From assembly GCA_016873165.1 (NCBI GenBank), contig VGXV01000008.1:31007-95006 (forward strand): 64,000 nucleotides of DNA, read 5' to 3'. The DNA is from Planctomycetota bacterium. Its GTDB lineage: Bacteria > Planctomycetota > Brocadiia > Brocadiales > Brocadiaceae. The position numbers and the translations under genes are program-made. Positions 44,197-52,803 of the stretch are shown piece after piece (the stretch's first letter is position 1; each line of letters begins with the position of its first letter). Below the pieces are notes generated by a model. The model ran no database searches. It was not told the origin of the DNA and worked only from the letters and a program-made list of their open reading frames with translations.

Positions 44197-44646
44197 ATTT
44201 TTACATCCTCCAGGATTTCAAAAAAGGATTAAATTTTTCTGCCATTACTTTTAGCAATCTAAATACCAAAGGCAAAAACAAATTGAAAGATGTGTGGTGT
44301 GTGCATGTAAGATGTGTATATAAAATAACTTATATTATAGATATTTTTTATATTTATCGATAAATTCTTGCTATGCTATGGAATAAAAGAGTAATTATTT
44401 CCTGTGAAGTGAATAAATTTTCCTTGTAGAAAATAGGGCTGTTGAAAAAACTTACATGAAAAGATTACAGGTGTATGGTTCAGGAGAGACGCATTGCAAT
44501 GCGTCTCTACAAGCGTCTCTACAAGCAACGTGAAATGGTGGGCAATGTCCATCCTGCAAAATTGAAATTCCTTGAACATTGAAATAGAAGCTTTGGGAAC
44601 GGGCATTTTTAATGGAAGAAACAACCCTGTCCGGATAATACATAAC

Positions 44647-44829
44647 GGGTGCATTCCCGATTTTTTGTAATACCTCATTTCAGTGGGTAGGGTGGATAAA
44701 GGCGCTGGTTTTTGCGCCGTATCCACCAACGATTATCGCATGAATGGTGGATTCGCTCCGCTTAATCCACCCAAGGCTGTACGTTTTATTAAAACATGGC
44801 AGAAGTTACAAAAAATCGGGAATGCACCC
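44647..44829. repeat. Miniature element with 24-base perfect inverted ends, copy C
   Basis: GCATTCCCGATTTTTTGTAA, preceded by GGGT (44647-44670), is perfectly mirrored by TTACAAAAAATCGGGAATGC plus ACCC (44806-44829). The inside carries the palindromic core shared with copies A and B, in reverse orientation: GGTGGATTCGCTCCGCTTAA. It lies in the flgE-flgF spacer, together with a GACGCATTGCAATGCGTCTC hairpin at 44487-44510. Confidence 0.85.
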
Positions 44830-44955
44830 TACATAACCATGAATTCTGAGCCTTGATTTACAAAGGGAAATGTTAATTTTGAGAACTCCTCTCCCTATGG
44901 GCAAGTGAAAAAGAGAGAGGAGTTCCAAGTTGAAGATTACGTGACAGATTACAAA

Positions 44956-46527
44956 TTACCTCTTAAGATTAACGGCTTCTGCAAGCACCTCATCGGCAGT
45001 TGTGATGACCCTGGAATTAAGCTGGAAACCTCTTTGCGCCATAATGAGGGACGTCAGTTCTGCGGTCATGTCTACATTTGACGCCTCCAGGTATCCGTTG
45101 TATATTTGTCCGGCGCTTCCCGTGTTGCCGACCGTGTAAAGAGGTCCCCCGGAGGAATCAGTTTGTTCAAACAAATTGTCTCCGGCCTTTCTTAATCCCT
45201 GTACATTGCCAAACAGGGCAACTTGCAACTGGGCAATTTCCCTCTCTGTGCCGTTTGAATACATTGCGTATAAAGTGCCGTCGGTATCAACCGAAAAACT
45301 GCTGAAATTGCCTGCCTCTGAGCCATCCTGACTAGATGCGGTAACCGATGAACCGTTGCCGCTCTGGTAAATTCCGTCAGTTTTTCCAAAGGTTCCAATA
45401 TTAAAAGTAACATTTTGAGAACTGGACATACCATCAAATTTAAAGGTAAGCGTGGAGTCGCCTGCGGATTGAAGGCTTCCGTCATCATTAAAAGTGATGG
45501 AGCTTATTGTGGTATCTGAGATAGTGCCGTCCGAACTTTCCATGCTGGCACGCATATCCCATACCCCATCCGATTTCTTTATGAAAGTCATGGTTACGTT
45601 ATGCCCCGTTCCCTGTGCATCATAAATGGTCGTGGACGTAGTATAGGTAGAAGCAAGAAAATCATAATCAGCCCATGTGCCTGTGTCAGTGCTTTTGTCT
45701 GTTATCGTAACAGAAAGGTCATCATTGCCGGCTGTGTTGGATGTTACAATGATTTTTCCGTTAGAAAGTGACACAGTTGCGGTGTTGTTAAGAGTAGTTG
45801 ATTGATTTGACAACCAGTTCATAAAATCGTTTACCGTTGTTCCGTCGGTGCCATATAAAAAATCATCACTAAAAGAGGTGCCATCCGGCAAGGTGCCTGA
45901 AACGGTAATAGTGTCATTTGTAGAATAGTTCGTTGTATTCGTATCTAAAGCATTCAGGCTTGTTGATGCAGTTGCCACTGTGCCGCTATTGTAAGTGAGG
46001 GCGCTGGACAATAGTACTACTTCACCGGAGGTATCAGATGGTGTTGCCTCCAGGGTGCCGGTGAGGGTTATTGACGATGTTTTTGTGGCAGAAACCGATG
46101 AATCATAAGGAATTGTAATAGTTTTGCCGGAAGAGTCCAGTATCTGATAACCGGAGGTAGAGTCAACGAGATGATTGCTCGAATCCGTGGCAAATGTTCC
46201 TACCCTGGTAAAAAAGTTTTTATCGCCGCCGTCCAGGACGAAAAAGCCGTTCCCCTGAATGGCAAAGTCAAATTCATTATTTGTTGATTCAAGAGTCCCT
46301 TGGTTGAAGAGGGTCGAAATACTTCCATTCTTCACACCCATACCGATCTGCATGGGGTTCACCCCTCCATTTCCTTTATCCTGGCTAATCAGGTCGGAAA
46401 ACAGGAGCCGGGATGATTTGAATCCATAGGTATTAATATTGGACAGGTTATTACCGATAACATCCATCCAGTTCTGGTGCGAGCGAATACCCGTTACACC
46501 CGCGTATAAAGCGCCTCCAAAACCCAT
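44956..46527 (-). CDS. flgE: Flagellar hook protein FlgE
   Basis: FlgE builds the hook. The N-terminal MGFGGALYAGVTGIRSHQ, NNLSNINTYGFKSSR and GMGVKNGSISTLFNQG, and the C-terminal GYLEASNVDMTAELTSLIMAQR, are family marks. At 523 residues it is longer than the enteric protein. The extra length sits in a Thr/Ser/Asp-rich central region (about 130-400), which should form the surface-exposed D1-D2 domains and is a plausible target of glycosylation. AAAGGAGG precedes the ATG. It follows flgD by about 140 bases containing a short repeat. Confidence 0.94.
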   Translation of the reverse strand: MGFGGALYAGVTGIRSHQNWMDVIGNNLSNINTYGFKSSRLLFSDLISQDKGNGGVNPMQIGMGVKNGSISTLFNQGTLESTNNEFDFAIQGNGFFVLDGGDKNFFTRVGTFATDSSNHLVDSTSGYQILDSSGKTITIPYDSSVSATKTSSITLTGTLEATPSDTSGEVVLLSSALTYNSGTVATASTSLNALDTNTTNYSTNDTITVSGTLPDGTSFSDDFLYGTDGTTVNDFMNWLSNQSTTLNNTATVSLSNGKIIVTSNTAGNDDLSVTITDKSTDTGTWADYDFLASTYTTSTTIYDAQGTGHNVTMTFIKKSDGVWDMRASMESSDGTISDTTISSITFNDDGSLQSAGDSTLTFKFDGMSSSQNVTFNIGTFGKTDGIYQSGNGSSVTASSQDGSEAGNFSSFSVDTDGTLYAMYSNGTEREIAQLQVALFGNVQGLRKAGDNLFEQTDSSGGPLYTVGNTGSAGQIYNGYLEASNVDMTAELTSLIMAQRGFQLNSRVITTADEVLAEAVNLKR

Positions 46528-46631
46528 AGTGTGCCTCCTTTCGTTTAACTATTGATGGTTTTATAATTCTAATATTGTTGTATCTTCTATCGTATCATCA
46601 CTTACAACATTTCCGTATGTGCTGTAAGATT

Positions 46632-46661
46632 ATGTTGGGTTTCGCTTCACTCAACCCAACC
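46632..46661. repeat. Short palindromic repeat in the flgD-flgE spacer
   Basis: GTTGGGTTTCGCTTCACTCA followed by ACCCAACC forms a hairpin with GTTGGGT and ACCCAAC arms. A related GGTTGGGTGAAGC occurs near 57604. It is a non-coding REP-like sequence. Confidence 0.5.
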
Positions 46662-46668
46662 TACATAT

Positions 46669-47175
46669 CTATAATTCTGCTATTGTTGTGTCTTCTGTTG
46701 TATCGGTGGCAGTTGTATCTGTATCCGTGTCCAATACTCCGGCGCTTGTATCAGGGGTGGTGTCTTCTGTAGTAGCGCTGCCCGAATTTTCCACTTTTAT
46801 AAAGTTTGATATGGAAACAGACTCACCGTCAATGACAAACGATACTGTGCCGTCTTCTTCCAGCTTTACGCCTTCAACTACTCCGGTATATTCTCCTTCA
46901 CCAGTATCATCGCTGTAGGTGATGGTACTGCCGATAAATTCAGAAGCGACCCCGATTTGATCCAATTGGAGCGAAGCGGTATCAATAGACGATAAATCAG
47001 AAAGATATTCCGTCTGTTGCTGTTCCTGTTCTAACGCAGTGAATTGTGCCAACTGCGACAGGAATTCCGAATTGTCCTGCGGATCCAACGGGTCCTGATA
47101 TTGCAGTTGCGTGGTAAAAAGCGTAAGAAAGCTTTCCATAGTGATTTCAGAACTTAAACCTGTGGTAGTACTCAT
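46669..47175 (-). CDS. flgD: Flagellar hook-capping scaffold FlgD
   Basis: FlgD caps the growing hook and is needed for FlgE assembly. The N-terminal MESFLTLFTTQLQYQDPLDP and NSEFLSQLAQFTALEQ are the hallmark. The middle has the beta-rich GSTITYSDDTGEGEYTGVVEG. The C-terminal ~40 residues are Thr/Asp-rich low complexity (TATDTTEDTTIAEL). At 168 residues it is shorter than enteric FlgD, which has extra Ig-like domains. ATAAGGAG precedes the ATG. It lies 11 bases after fliK. Confidence 0.93.
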   Translation of the reverse strand: MSTTTGLSSEITMESFLTLFTTQLQYQDPLDPQDNSEFLSQLAQFTALEQEQQQTEYLSDLSSIDTASLQLDQIGVASEFIGSTITYSDDTGEGEYTGVVEGVKLEEDGTVSFVIDGESVSISNFIKVENSGSATTEDTTPDTSAGVLDTDTDTTATDTTEDTTIAEL

Positions 47176-47186
47176 AGTTTATCTCC

Positions 47187-49445
47187 TTATAAAACGTAAT
47201 CTATTGTTAAATTTGATGAATTTACTATTTTATTTTTTCTAAAAAAAACTTTAGGATTTTTTTCATTTTCTTCTGTATTGTTTTCTCCGTCATAGCGGTC
47301 GTCTCTTGCGCCACCATGGTATTGTGAATCGTTTGCGGCAAAATTAGCGAAGGATTGTTGTTGTTCCTGTTCATTCCTGTTTTCATTTTGCACATAAACT
47401 TCCAATTTATGTATTTCCACGCCATTGGTAGCGATTGATTCCTTCAGGCGGTGGATGTTATTTTGTATGGCAGCTTTTACTTCCGTATTTTCCACGTATA
47501 TTTTTGCCCTGATCTCATCATTTTCCTCGGTAAAATGAAGTTTTACCGTGCCTAATTCTGGGGGGGTCAGTTGCAGTTTGATTTCAGATCTATTGCCGTG
47601 TTGTAATGTTTTGATATTCTCTAATATTTGTTCCATTACATTGTTTTGCACGGTATTTGAATTTGCAGGGGAATTGCCCTGGAACAACCGGGATACTGCA
47701 GTTTTTTGTTCTCCCATAGGAGATACTATATTTGGTGTTGTCCCGTTCGGCGCTTCCGCCATTTTTTGTTGGAAATCAGGATTATTGGGCAGAATGTCGT
47801 TTACAAGTATCTTTTCCTGTTGATTATTGATATTTGCAAAGGTGAATGTATTATTCCCTTGTTGAGAAAAATTACCTGATGAATTGCCTTCTTCATTTGC
47901 CTGGAATGAGCCGGAATGGTGATAAAGAAGTGATTCCGTCCCTTCTTTTGACACGCCATTTTTATTTTCGTTCTTTCCTGCCGAACTGACGGTGTCATTT
48001 GTTATGTTCTTTGCAAATCCGTTATTTTCCTCCGCTGCATTGTGCAAAAATGTCTTCTGTACATCGGAGGCTTTTGTTTCCATGTTCATGGTAAATCCGG
48101 TAACCCCTGACATGGAATTGTTGATTTCCATAGAGGAGTTGAATGCAGAGACATTGTTTTTCCCTTCATTTATTATTGTTTGCAGGAGGGATTTTAACGA
48201 TTTGTACGCCTCCCTTGTTTCCGAATTCGGAAGGGAAAGTTCTGACAAAATAATAGTGTCATTATAATTATTGAGTAATCCGTTCAACTGCGAAACAATG
48301 CCTTCATTGGCAGTTGGGGAAGGCATGTTTGTTATTGATGAATTGCCTGGCGATGTCATTCCCTTTGCATTGGTATTAAAAATAAATGATTCTAAAATGG
48401 CTGAACGTTGAGTAAATAATTTGTTCAGTGAGGAAGAATCCTTGTCTTCCGCTGGCAAAGAAATACCCTCTTTGTCAATAGAAGGAAAATTCCTGTTTTC
48501 TGTATATTCACTTGATTGAAATGCAATTTCTTTTTTGACGGAGAAAGAAAAATCTTTATTTTCTGCGACTACGTTTGGTTGCAAAGAAATGCCTTCGTTG
48601 GCAGAAGATACGAAACGCTTGTTTTCTACCAGTAAAGGAATACCTTCTTTATCAAAAGAAGAAAAATCCTTATTTTCTGTTTTTGAAGGTGTTGCTTTAA
48701 ATAATGCCGCTAAAATATCGGATAATTCCTTGTTTTCCTGTCCGGAAGCCTCTGCTGAAACGATGGTATTATGTGAAATACCCGAATCCACAATTTCCGT
48801 TTCACTATCAAAAGAAGAAAAATCCTTATTTTCTGTTTTTGAAGGTGTTGCTTTAAATAATGCCGCTAAAATATTTGATAATTCCTTGTTTTCCTGTCCG
48901 GAAGCCTCTGCGGAAACGATGGTATTATGTGAAATACCCGAATCCACAATTTCCGTTTCACTGCCATCAGGGGAAGCAGAATCAACGATAGAGATATTGT
49001 TAAGAGAAATGCCCTCCGTTTGCAGTGATTGTAATATATTTTTCAGGGCAGCAAGTACTTTTGCTTTGTCAGCATCGGAAAATATTGCTGTTTCTGAAGC
49101 GAGCATGTTATAAAAATTACTAAGTTCTTCAAGTTCTGTGGTGTTTGTATTGCCTTCCGTTTCTTCACCTGCCAATGTTTTTCCCGTGGTTGTTTTTGAA
49201 AGTTTTTCTACGGGGTTTTTTGTATTTTTTCCCTCAGTCTTTTTAGCGGTGGGAGAAGTATGCTGCGTAAGCAATTCTTCAAACGGGAGGTTTTCTCCGT
49301 CTTCTGTATTTTCTAATTCATCTTTGACAAAACCGGTAGTTGAATCCTTAACGCCGGAGACTGAATTGCAGGTATCCTGCCGCATCTCATTTGGCATCTT
49401 TTGTGAGGAATAGCTACCGTTAAATAATTCTAATATTGCAGACAT
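47187..49445 (-). CDS. fliK: Flagellar hook-length control protein FliK
   Basis: FliK is the secreted ruler that sets hook length and switches export specificity. The C-terminal Flg_hook domain (about 610-700) has LQLTPPELGTVKLHF and EIRAKIYVENTEVKAAIQ. The N-terminal ~550 residues are low-complexity, Ser/Asn/Glu-rich, and contain degenerate ENKDFSSFDKEGI-like repeats. Within them sit two nearly identical 52-residue units (see 48650-48961). At 752 residues it is large for the family. AAAAGGAAAA precedes the ATG. It heads the fliK-flgD-flgE operon, behind a sigma-54 promoter. Confidence 0.9.
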   Translation of the reverse strand: MSAILELFNGSYSSQKMPNEMRQDTCNSVSGVKDSTTGFVKDELENTEDGENLPFEELLTQHTSPTAKKTEGKNTKNPVEKLSKTTTGKTLAGEETEGNTNTTELEELSNFYNMLASETAIFSDADKAKVLAALKNILQSLQTEGISLNNISIVDSASPDGSETEIVDSGISHNTIVSAEASGQENKELSNILAALFKATPSKTENKDFSSFDSETEIVDSGISHNTIVSAEASGQENKELSDILAALFKATPSKTENKDFSSFDKEGIPLLVENKRFVSSANEGISLQPNVVAENKDFSFSVKKEIAFQSSEYTENRNFPSIDKEGISLPAEDKDSSSLNKLFTQRSAILESFIFNTNAKGMTSPGNSSITNMPSPTANEGIVSQLNGLLNNYNDTIILSELSLPNSETREAYKSLKSLLQTIINEGKNNVSAFNSSMEINNSMSGVTGFTMNMETKASDVQKTFLHNAAEENNGFAKNITNDTVSSAGKNENKNGVSKEGTESLLYHHSGSFQANEEGNSSGNFSQQGNNTFTFANINNQQEKILVNDILPNNPDFQQKMAEAPNGTTPNIVSPMGEQKTAVSRLFQGNSPANSNTVQNNVMEQILENIKTLQHGNRSEIKLQLTPPELGTVKLHFTEENDEIRAKIYVENTEVKAAIQNNIHRLKESIATNGVEIHKLEVYVQNENRNEQEQQQSFANFAANDSQYHGGARDDRYDGENNTEENEKNPKVFFRKNKIVNSSNLTIDYVL
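48650..48961. repeat. 156-base tandem duplication inside fliK
   Basis: Units 48650-48805 and 48806-48961 are almost identical, differing at only a few bases (for example ATATCGG against ATATTTG). Each encodes 52 residues, beginning ETEIVDSGISHNT and ending TENKDFSSFDS. The reading frame is kept. The near identity points to a recent event. Confidence 0.9.
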
Positions 49446-49538
49446 GATTTTCCTTTTTCTATTAAATAGTAATAGTGTTTGTTGCGCTTGTTATAGTATT
49501 CACCTGATTGAACGGAAAAACATCTGTTATGTACATGA

Positions 49539-49553
49539 GCAAGAGTGGTGCCA
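49539..49553 (-). promoter_or_regulatory. Sigma-54 (-24/-12) promoter of the fliK operon
   Basis: Read on the minus strand, TGGCAC-CACTC-TTGC matches the RpoN consensus exactly, with GG and GC ten bases apart. The -12 GC is about 95 bases before the fliK ATG, leaving an untranslated leader of about 80 bases. rpoN itself is at 13844-15289. Confidence 0.85.
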
Positions 49554-50093
49554 TGAATTCGTAGCATAAAAAATAAAGAAGATAAAATCTTAGTTTCTCT
49601 TATTTCATGCCATGTACTTTTTGCTATTAAAAAGTGTTATTAGCCTTAAAACCCCTGTAAAATAAGGGTATAAATCAAGTGCAATAGTATTTGTCAGAGG
49701 ATAAAACATTTTGTTTGGATAGCGAAATTTAAGTGAAAAAATATTTGAATTATTTTTAAAAAAGAAAAACAGGAGAAAAGCAAGAGCACTTTTTTCCTAT
49801 TAAAATGTAATTTTTTCCCTATTTGATAAAAATGTTTTTTCTGGAGAAAGTCTGTTGCAGAAACAGCGGTAAGGTTGCGTTGAGAGGAGTAAAATTCCAT
49901 GCGTTTTCATAAATGCCAGATTATTGTTGGGTTGCGCTTTGTTTTTTTTCCTTTAAACCGGACGATGCCATTCCGGGTGTTTGCCTGCCGGACAGGCAGA
50001 GAGTCGGGGAATGAAAGGCGCCGGCGGTATCATTTAACGTGGAGGAATTTCAATCTTTGTAGGGTGGGCATCGCCCACCAAAGATAAACTCAT
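49554..50093. other. Gap upstream of the fliK operon
   Basis: No gene was found. The stretch is AT-rich and should hold activator sites for the sigma-54 promoter, but I can point to no specific one. At its end (50043-50080) is a repeat, AATTTCAATCTTTGTAGGG followed by TGGGCATCGCCCACC, shared with 41281-41314 and, inverted and less exact, with 44546-44586. Confidence 0.6.
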
Positions 50094-50717
50094 TTAATAC
50101 GATAGTGTCTTTGTGATCTGGTTGGCAACGAATTGAGAATAACGTCTCATGGAAAGCAGGATAAGTTTCCATCCGTATAATGCGCTTTTTTGGTGGGTGC
50201 TTTCAAAATAGTATTTTACCAGTTCGGCAACTTCATTTTCGTTGCTATCATATACACCGTCAGCGCTCCATAAAATTGTGCCGGTATCGGTGGATATCAT
50301 GCCAAGTTTAATGCCGAGCAGCATTGGTTCGTAAGGACGGTAATGGGTGATAGTGCCAAAAATAATAGCATCGGCGTCATATTTTTTTCTTAGTTGTAAG
50401 ACAGTGCTCAGGTTTATAGACCCTTTATCCCATATTTTATTTTCTGAAAGTAATTTTGCTTTTCCTTCAAGAACGACAACTTCAAATCTGCCAATTTTTC
50501 TCAGTTCCACTGAGAACGCTTCGGTAATTTCATCGATAACGGCTTCTCTGTCAACGGCATATTCGAAGGGCAAAAGTAACACTCGTTGTATATAAGTATT
50601 TTTTAACTCTTCAGCCTTATTATAGCTCAATCCTGAATACCTGGTAACCTTAGGGCTAAATGTGCAGCCGGAAAAGAGCAGTAAGAATAGGATAAAGATG
50701 CTGATGTGACGGTACAC
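50094..50717 (-). CDS. Outer-membrane-type lipoprotein with CsgG/LpoB-like fold
   Basis: From the GTG at 50717 (GGGAGG five bases upstream) the protein has 207 residues and a clean lipoprotein signal ending in LFSGC. A longer frame to 50861 adds 48 residues and hides this signal. The mature part (QRVLLLPFEYAVDREAVIDEI, EAFSVELRKIGRFEVV, KYDADAIIFGTITHYRPYEP, LGMISTDTGTILWSADGVYD) has the pattern of CsgG/LpoB/FlgT-like proteins that sit at the outer membrane. Its place next to the flagellar operon makes a flagellar outer-ring helper possible, but this is inference. A coiled-coil lipoprotein precedes it on the same strand. Confidence 0.75.
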   Translation of the reverse strand: MYRHISIFILFLLLFSGCTFSPKVTRYSGLSYNKAEELKNTYIQRVLLLPFEYAVDREAVIDEITEAFSVELRKIGRFEVVVLEGKAKLLSENKIWDKGSINLSTVLQLRKKYDADAIIFGTITHYRPYEPMLLGIKLGMISTDTGTILWSADGVYDSNENEVAELVKYYFESTHQKSALYGWKLILLSMRRYSQFVANQITKTLSY

Positions 50718-50835
50718 GAACACCTCCCGGCGCGTTATTTTTATCAATGATTTGTTAATTTTAACGAGTAAAATGAATATAAGGATTTTTGTGACACTGT
50801 AGAGACAGGTTTGAAACCTGTCTCTACATAATGCT

Positions 50836-51360
50836 TTATTGTTCTTTCTTCTTTTTTTCAACCAATAATTCTATCTTTAAACCAACAAGCTCCTGCTTGG
50901 CTTTTGTTTCTTCAAGCCTTGACTTGGCCAATTCCAGAGTTAACTCTTTAATTTTGTCTTCATAGGGCGCTTGCGCATTTTCAAGCTGTCGTTTCAGTTG
51001 TTCGTTTTCCTGTTTCAGCATTTCTAAAATTTGTAGTTGCTGTTCGTTTTCTTCTATCCTGTATTCAAGCATTTGTTGGGTTTCTCTTTGTTGGGATAAT
51101 TCATTTTCGAGCGAAGCAGCCTTTTCCTTTTCAATTTGAAGTTCTTTATTTGCATGGTCCAGTTGTTCCAGTATTGAAATTCTATCGGTTCTTCGGCCTG
51201 TATCTATTTTTACCGTAGCTCCTTCAGTAAGATAACCACTACTTTTTGGCGGTGGAGGCTCTGATTCTGTGGAAAGCGAAGATTTCATCATGCTTTCGCA
51301 GCCCAGGCATGCAAAGAGTGTGAAAAATAGTAGAGAAGCTAAAAACGAAAATTTCCGCAT
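50836..51360 (-). CDS. Lipoprotein with long coiled coil
   Basis: This 174-residue protein was not recognised as a known family. It has a signal with lipobox CLGC, then a proline-rich spacer (EPPPPKSSGY). A coiled coil of about 110 residues, rich in Glu, Gln and Lys, runs from about residue 60 to the end (ELQIEKEKAASLENELSQQ). It likely spans part of the periplasm from a lipid anchor. It is followed at 119 bases by the CsgG-like lipoprotein on the same strand, so the two may work together. Confidence 0.7.
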   Translation of the reverse strand: MRKFSFLASLLFFTLFACLGCESMMKSSLSTESEPPPPKSSGYLTEGATVKIDTGRRTDRISILEQLDHANKELQIEKEKAASLENELSQQRETQQMLEYRIEENEQQLQILEMLKQENEQLKRQLENAQAPYEDKIKELTLELAKSRLEETKAKQELVGLKIELLVEKKKKEQ

Positions 51361-51684
51361 GGTTTATTCCTTAATAATGTAAAATCTTACCTGTACAATA
51401 GATATTTTTAACTATACTATCAAAAATAGTAACAAATAATCTGTTTATTATTATGTATATATGCCGCACTGGTCAGGAAAAACTTTTCCATGTAACAACT
51501 TAGCAAATATGATGCCTCAGATAGCGAAGGAATGGCATTGTTGTGGCATTTGGCCGAAAATATTTTCTAATTGTTTAGGAAATGTATATTTATGTAATTA
51601 TATTTATTTTATTTTAAAATTTTCATACTAAATTTTTATAGAGAAAAAAACATCAATGGTGAAATTTTTTCCTGTTTTTTAATC

Positions 51685-51751
51685 AGATTCTTCGCTTCGC
51701 GCAGAATGACTGTCCTTGTCGTTCCGGGAAAGTGAAGCGCCCGAAGAATCT
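51685..51751. repeat. Palindromic repeat (AGATTCTTCG type)
   Basis: AGATTCTTCGCTTCGCGC is mirrored by GCGCCCGAAGAATCT about 35 bases further on. The type AGATTCTTCGCTTCGC-CAGAATGAC is a common non-coding palindrome in bacterial genomes. The surrounding 51361-51774 stretch holds no gene that I can see. Confidence 0.55.
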
Positions 51752-51774
51752 TGGTTTGAAATTTCTCATCATTA

Positions 51775-52470
51775 TCAATTAGGAAAATTTTTTCCTCCTG
51801 TTTTTAGGGGAAAATTATATGGAGTTAAAAATTTTTTAAAAAAACGTGTTGCCTGTTTTATATCTTCATCACAAATAATTGCGGAACAAATCGCGATTCT
51901 GTTTCCTCCTGCATGTATAATTTCACTAATGTTTTTTGCAGTAATACCGCCGATTACTACAAAAGGAATGGATATCTCCTGACGTACTTGATGCAGATAG
52001 TGTATGCCCACAGGAGGTTCGTGGGATTTTGTGGAGGTATAAAATACGGGGCCAACGCTGATGTAATCGGCGCCTTCCTGTTCTGCCAGTCGTGCTTGAA
52101 GCAGATTGTGGGTGGAGCAGCCGATTATTTTGTCATTTCCAATGATTTTACGCGCACTATTGATGGTCATATCCGTTTGGCCGATATGTAATCCATCTGC
52201 ATTTACCTGCGCTGCGATTTCAGCCCGGTCATTTACAATAAATAGTGTATTTGTTTGTTCGGTTATTTTCCTAAAATCTTTCGCAATGGCAAGGAATTCA
52301 TTATCGGGCATTGTTTTTTCCCGCAATTGTACCGCGTCTGCACCGCCTTCTATAACTTCTCGCAAGGTATGTGCCATATCTTGCCGTACAAGAGCGGAGC
52401 TTATTATTACATACAATTGAACATCAGAAATTTTTTTCAGATAAGAATGCTTTCCCGGGTTTAACTTCAC
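51775..52470 (-). CDS. thiE: Thiamine-phosphate synthase
   Basis: ThiE joins HMP pyrophosphate and thiazole phosphate to thiamine phosphate. The 231-residue TIM barrel shows ADAVQLREKTMPDNEF (pyrophosphate site), FIVNDRAEIAAQVNADGLHIGQTD, IIGCSTHNLLQARLAEQEGADYISVGPVF, STKSHEPPVG and VVIGGITAKNISEI. All these are standard. No other thiamine gene and no TPP riboswitch were found nearby. It is divergent from purF. Confidence 0.92.
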   Translation of the reverse strand: MKLNPGKHSYLKKISDVQLYVIISSALVRQDMAHTLREVIEGGADAVQLREKTMPDNEFLAIAKDFRKITEQTNTLFIVNDRAEIAAQVNADGLHIGQTDMTINSARKIIGNDKIIGCSTHNLLQARLAEQEGADYISVGPVFYTSTKSHEPPVGIHYLHQVRQEISIPFVVIGGITAKNISEIIHAGGNRIAICSAIICDEDIKQATRFFKKFLTPYNFPLKTGGKNFPN

Positions 52471-52493
52471 GGTTCTTTTGGGGCATAATTATA

Positions 52494-52521
52494 TTGACAG
52501 GCAATGTATGTTTGATATAAT
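52494..52521 (+). promoter_or_regulatory. Sigma-70-type promoter, likely for purF
   Basis: TTGACA (52494-52499) and TATAAT (52516-52521) are both perfect, 16 bases apart. Transcription should start near 52528, leaving a leader of about 275 bases before purF. I recognise no riboswitch in that leader. Confidence 0.7.
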
Positions 52522-52803
52522 TTCCTTCTCATTGTTGATCCTGCCGAAATTCAGTTATTAACATGTCTTATTGAACAATCTTCAGCACAAATGACATACA
52601 AATGATGCAGAACGGATTATCGCTTAAGAAACTTGTGGAGATAAGGGTAAAATTTCCAGCATTACCACGATTTTTGTGCGTGAAAATGTAATCCATTAAG
52701 AATATAGTTTTTCTTTTCCTTATTTTAAGTAACATTAGAATATATTACAAGTTCTGTTTTTACAGATTATTATGAAGATGAACAATTTTACGGGTTTTTA
52801 AAG

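Noticed and set aside
48650..48961. Possible CRISPR-like array because of direct repeats
   Set aside because: There are only two long adjacent units with no spacers, inside the coding frame of fliK.
48535..49113. A 192-residue plus-strand frame opposite fliK
   Set aside because: It is the antisense shadow of the repetitive fliK coding sequence; its repeats mirror those of FliK and it has no ribosome binding site.
52528..52803. Riboswitch in the purF leader
   Set aside because: No known purine or PRPP aptamer motif could be recognised by eye.
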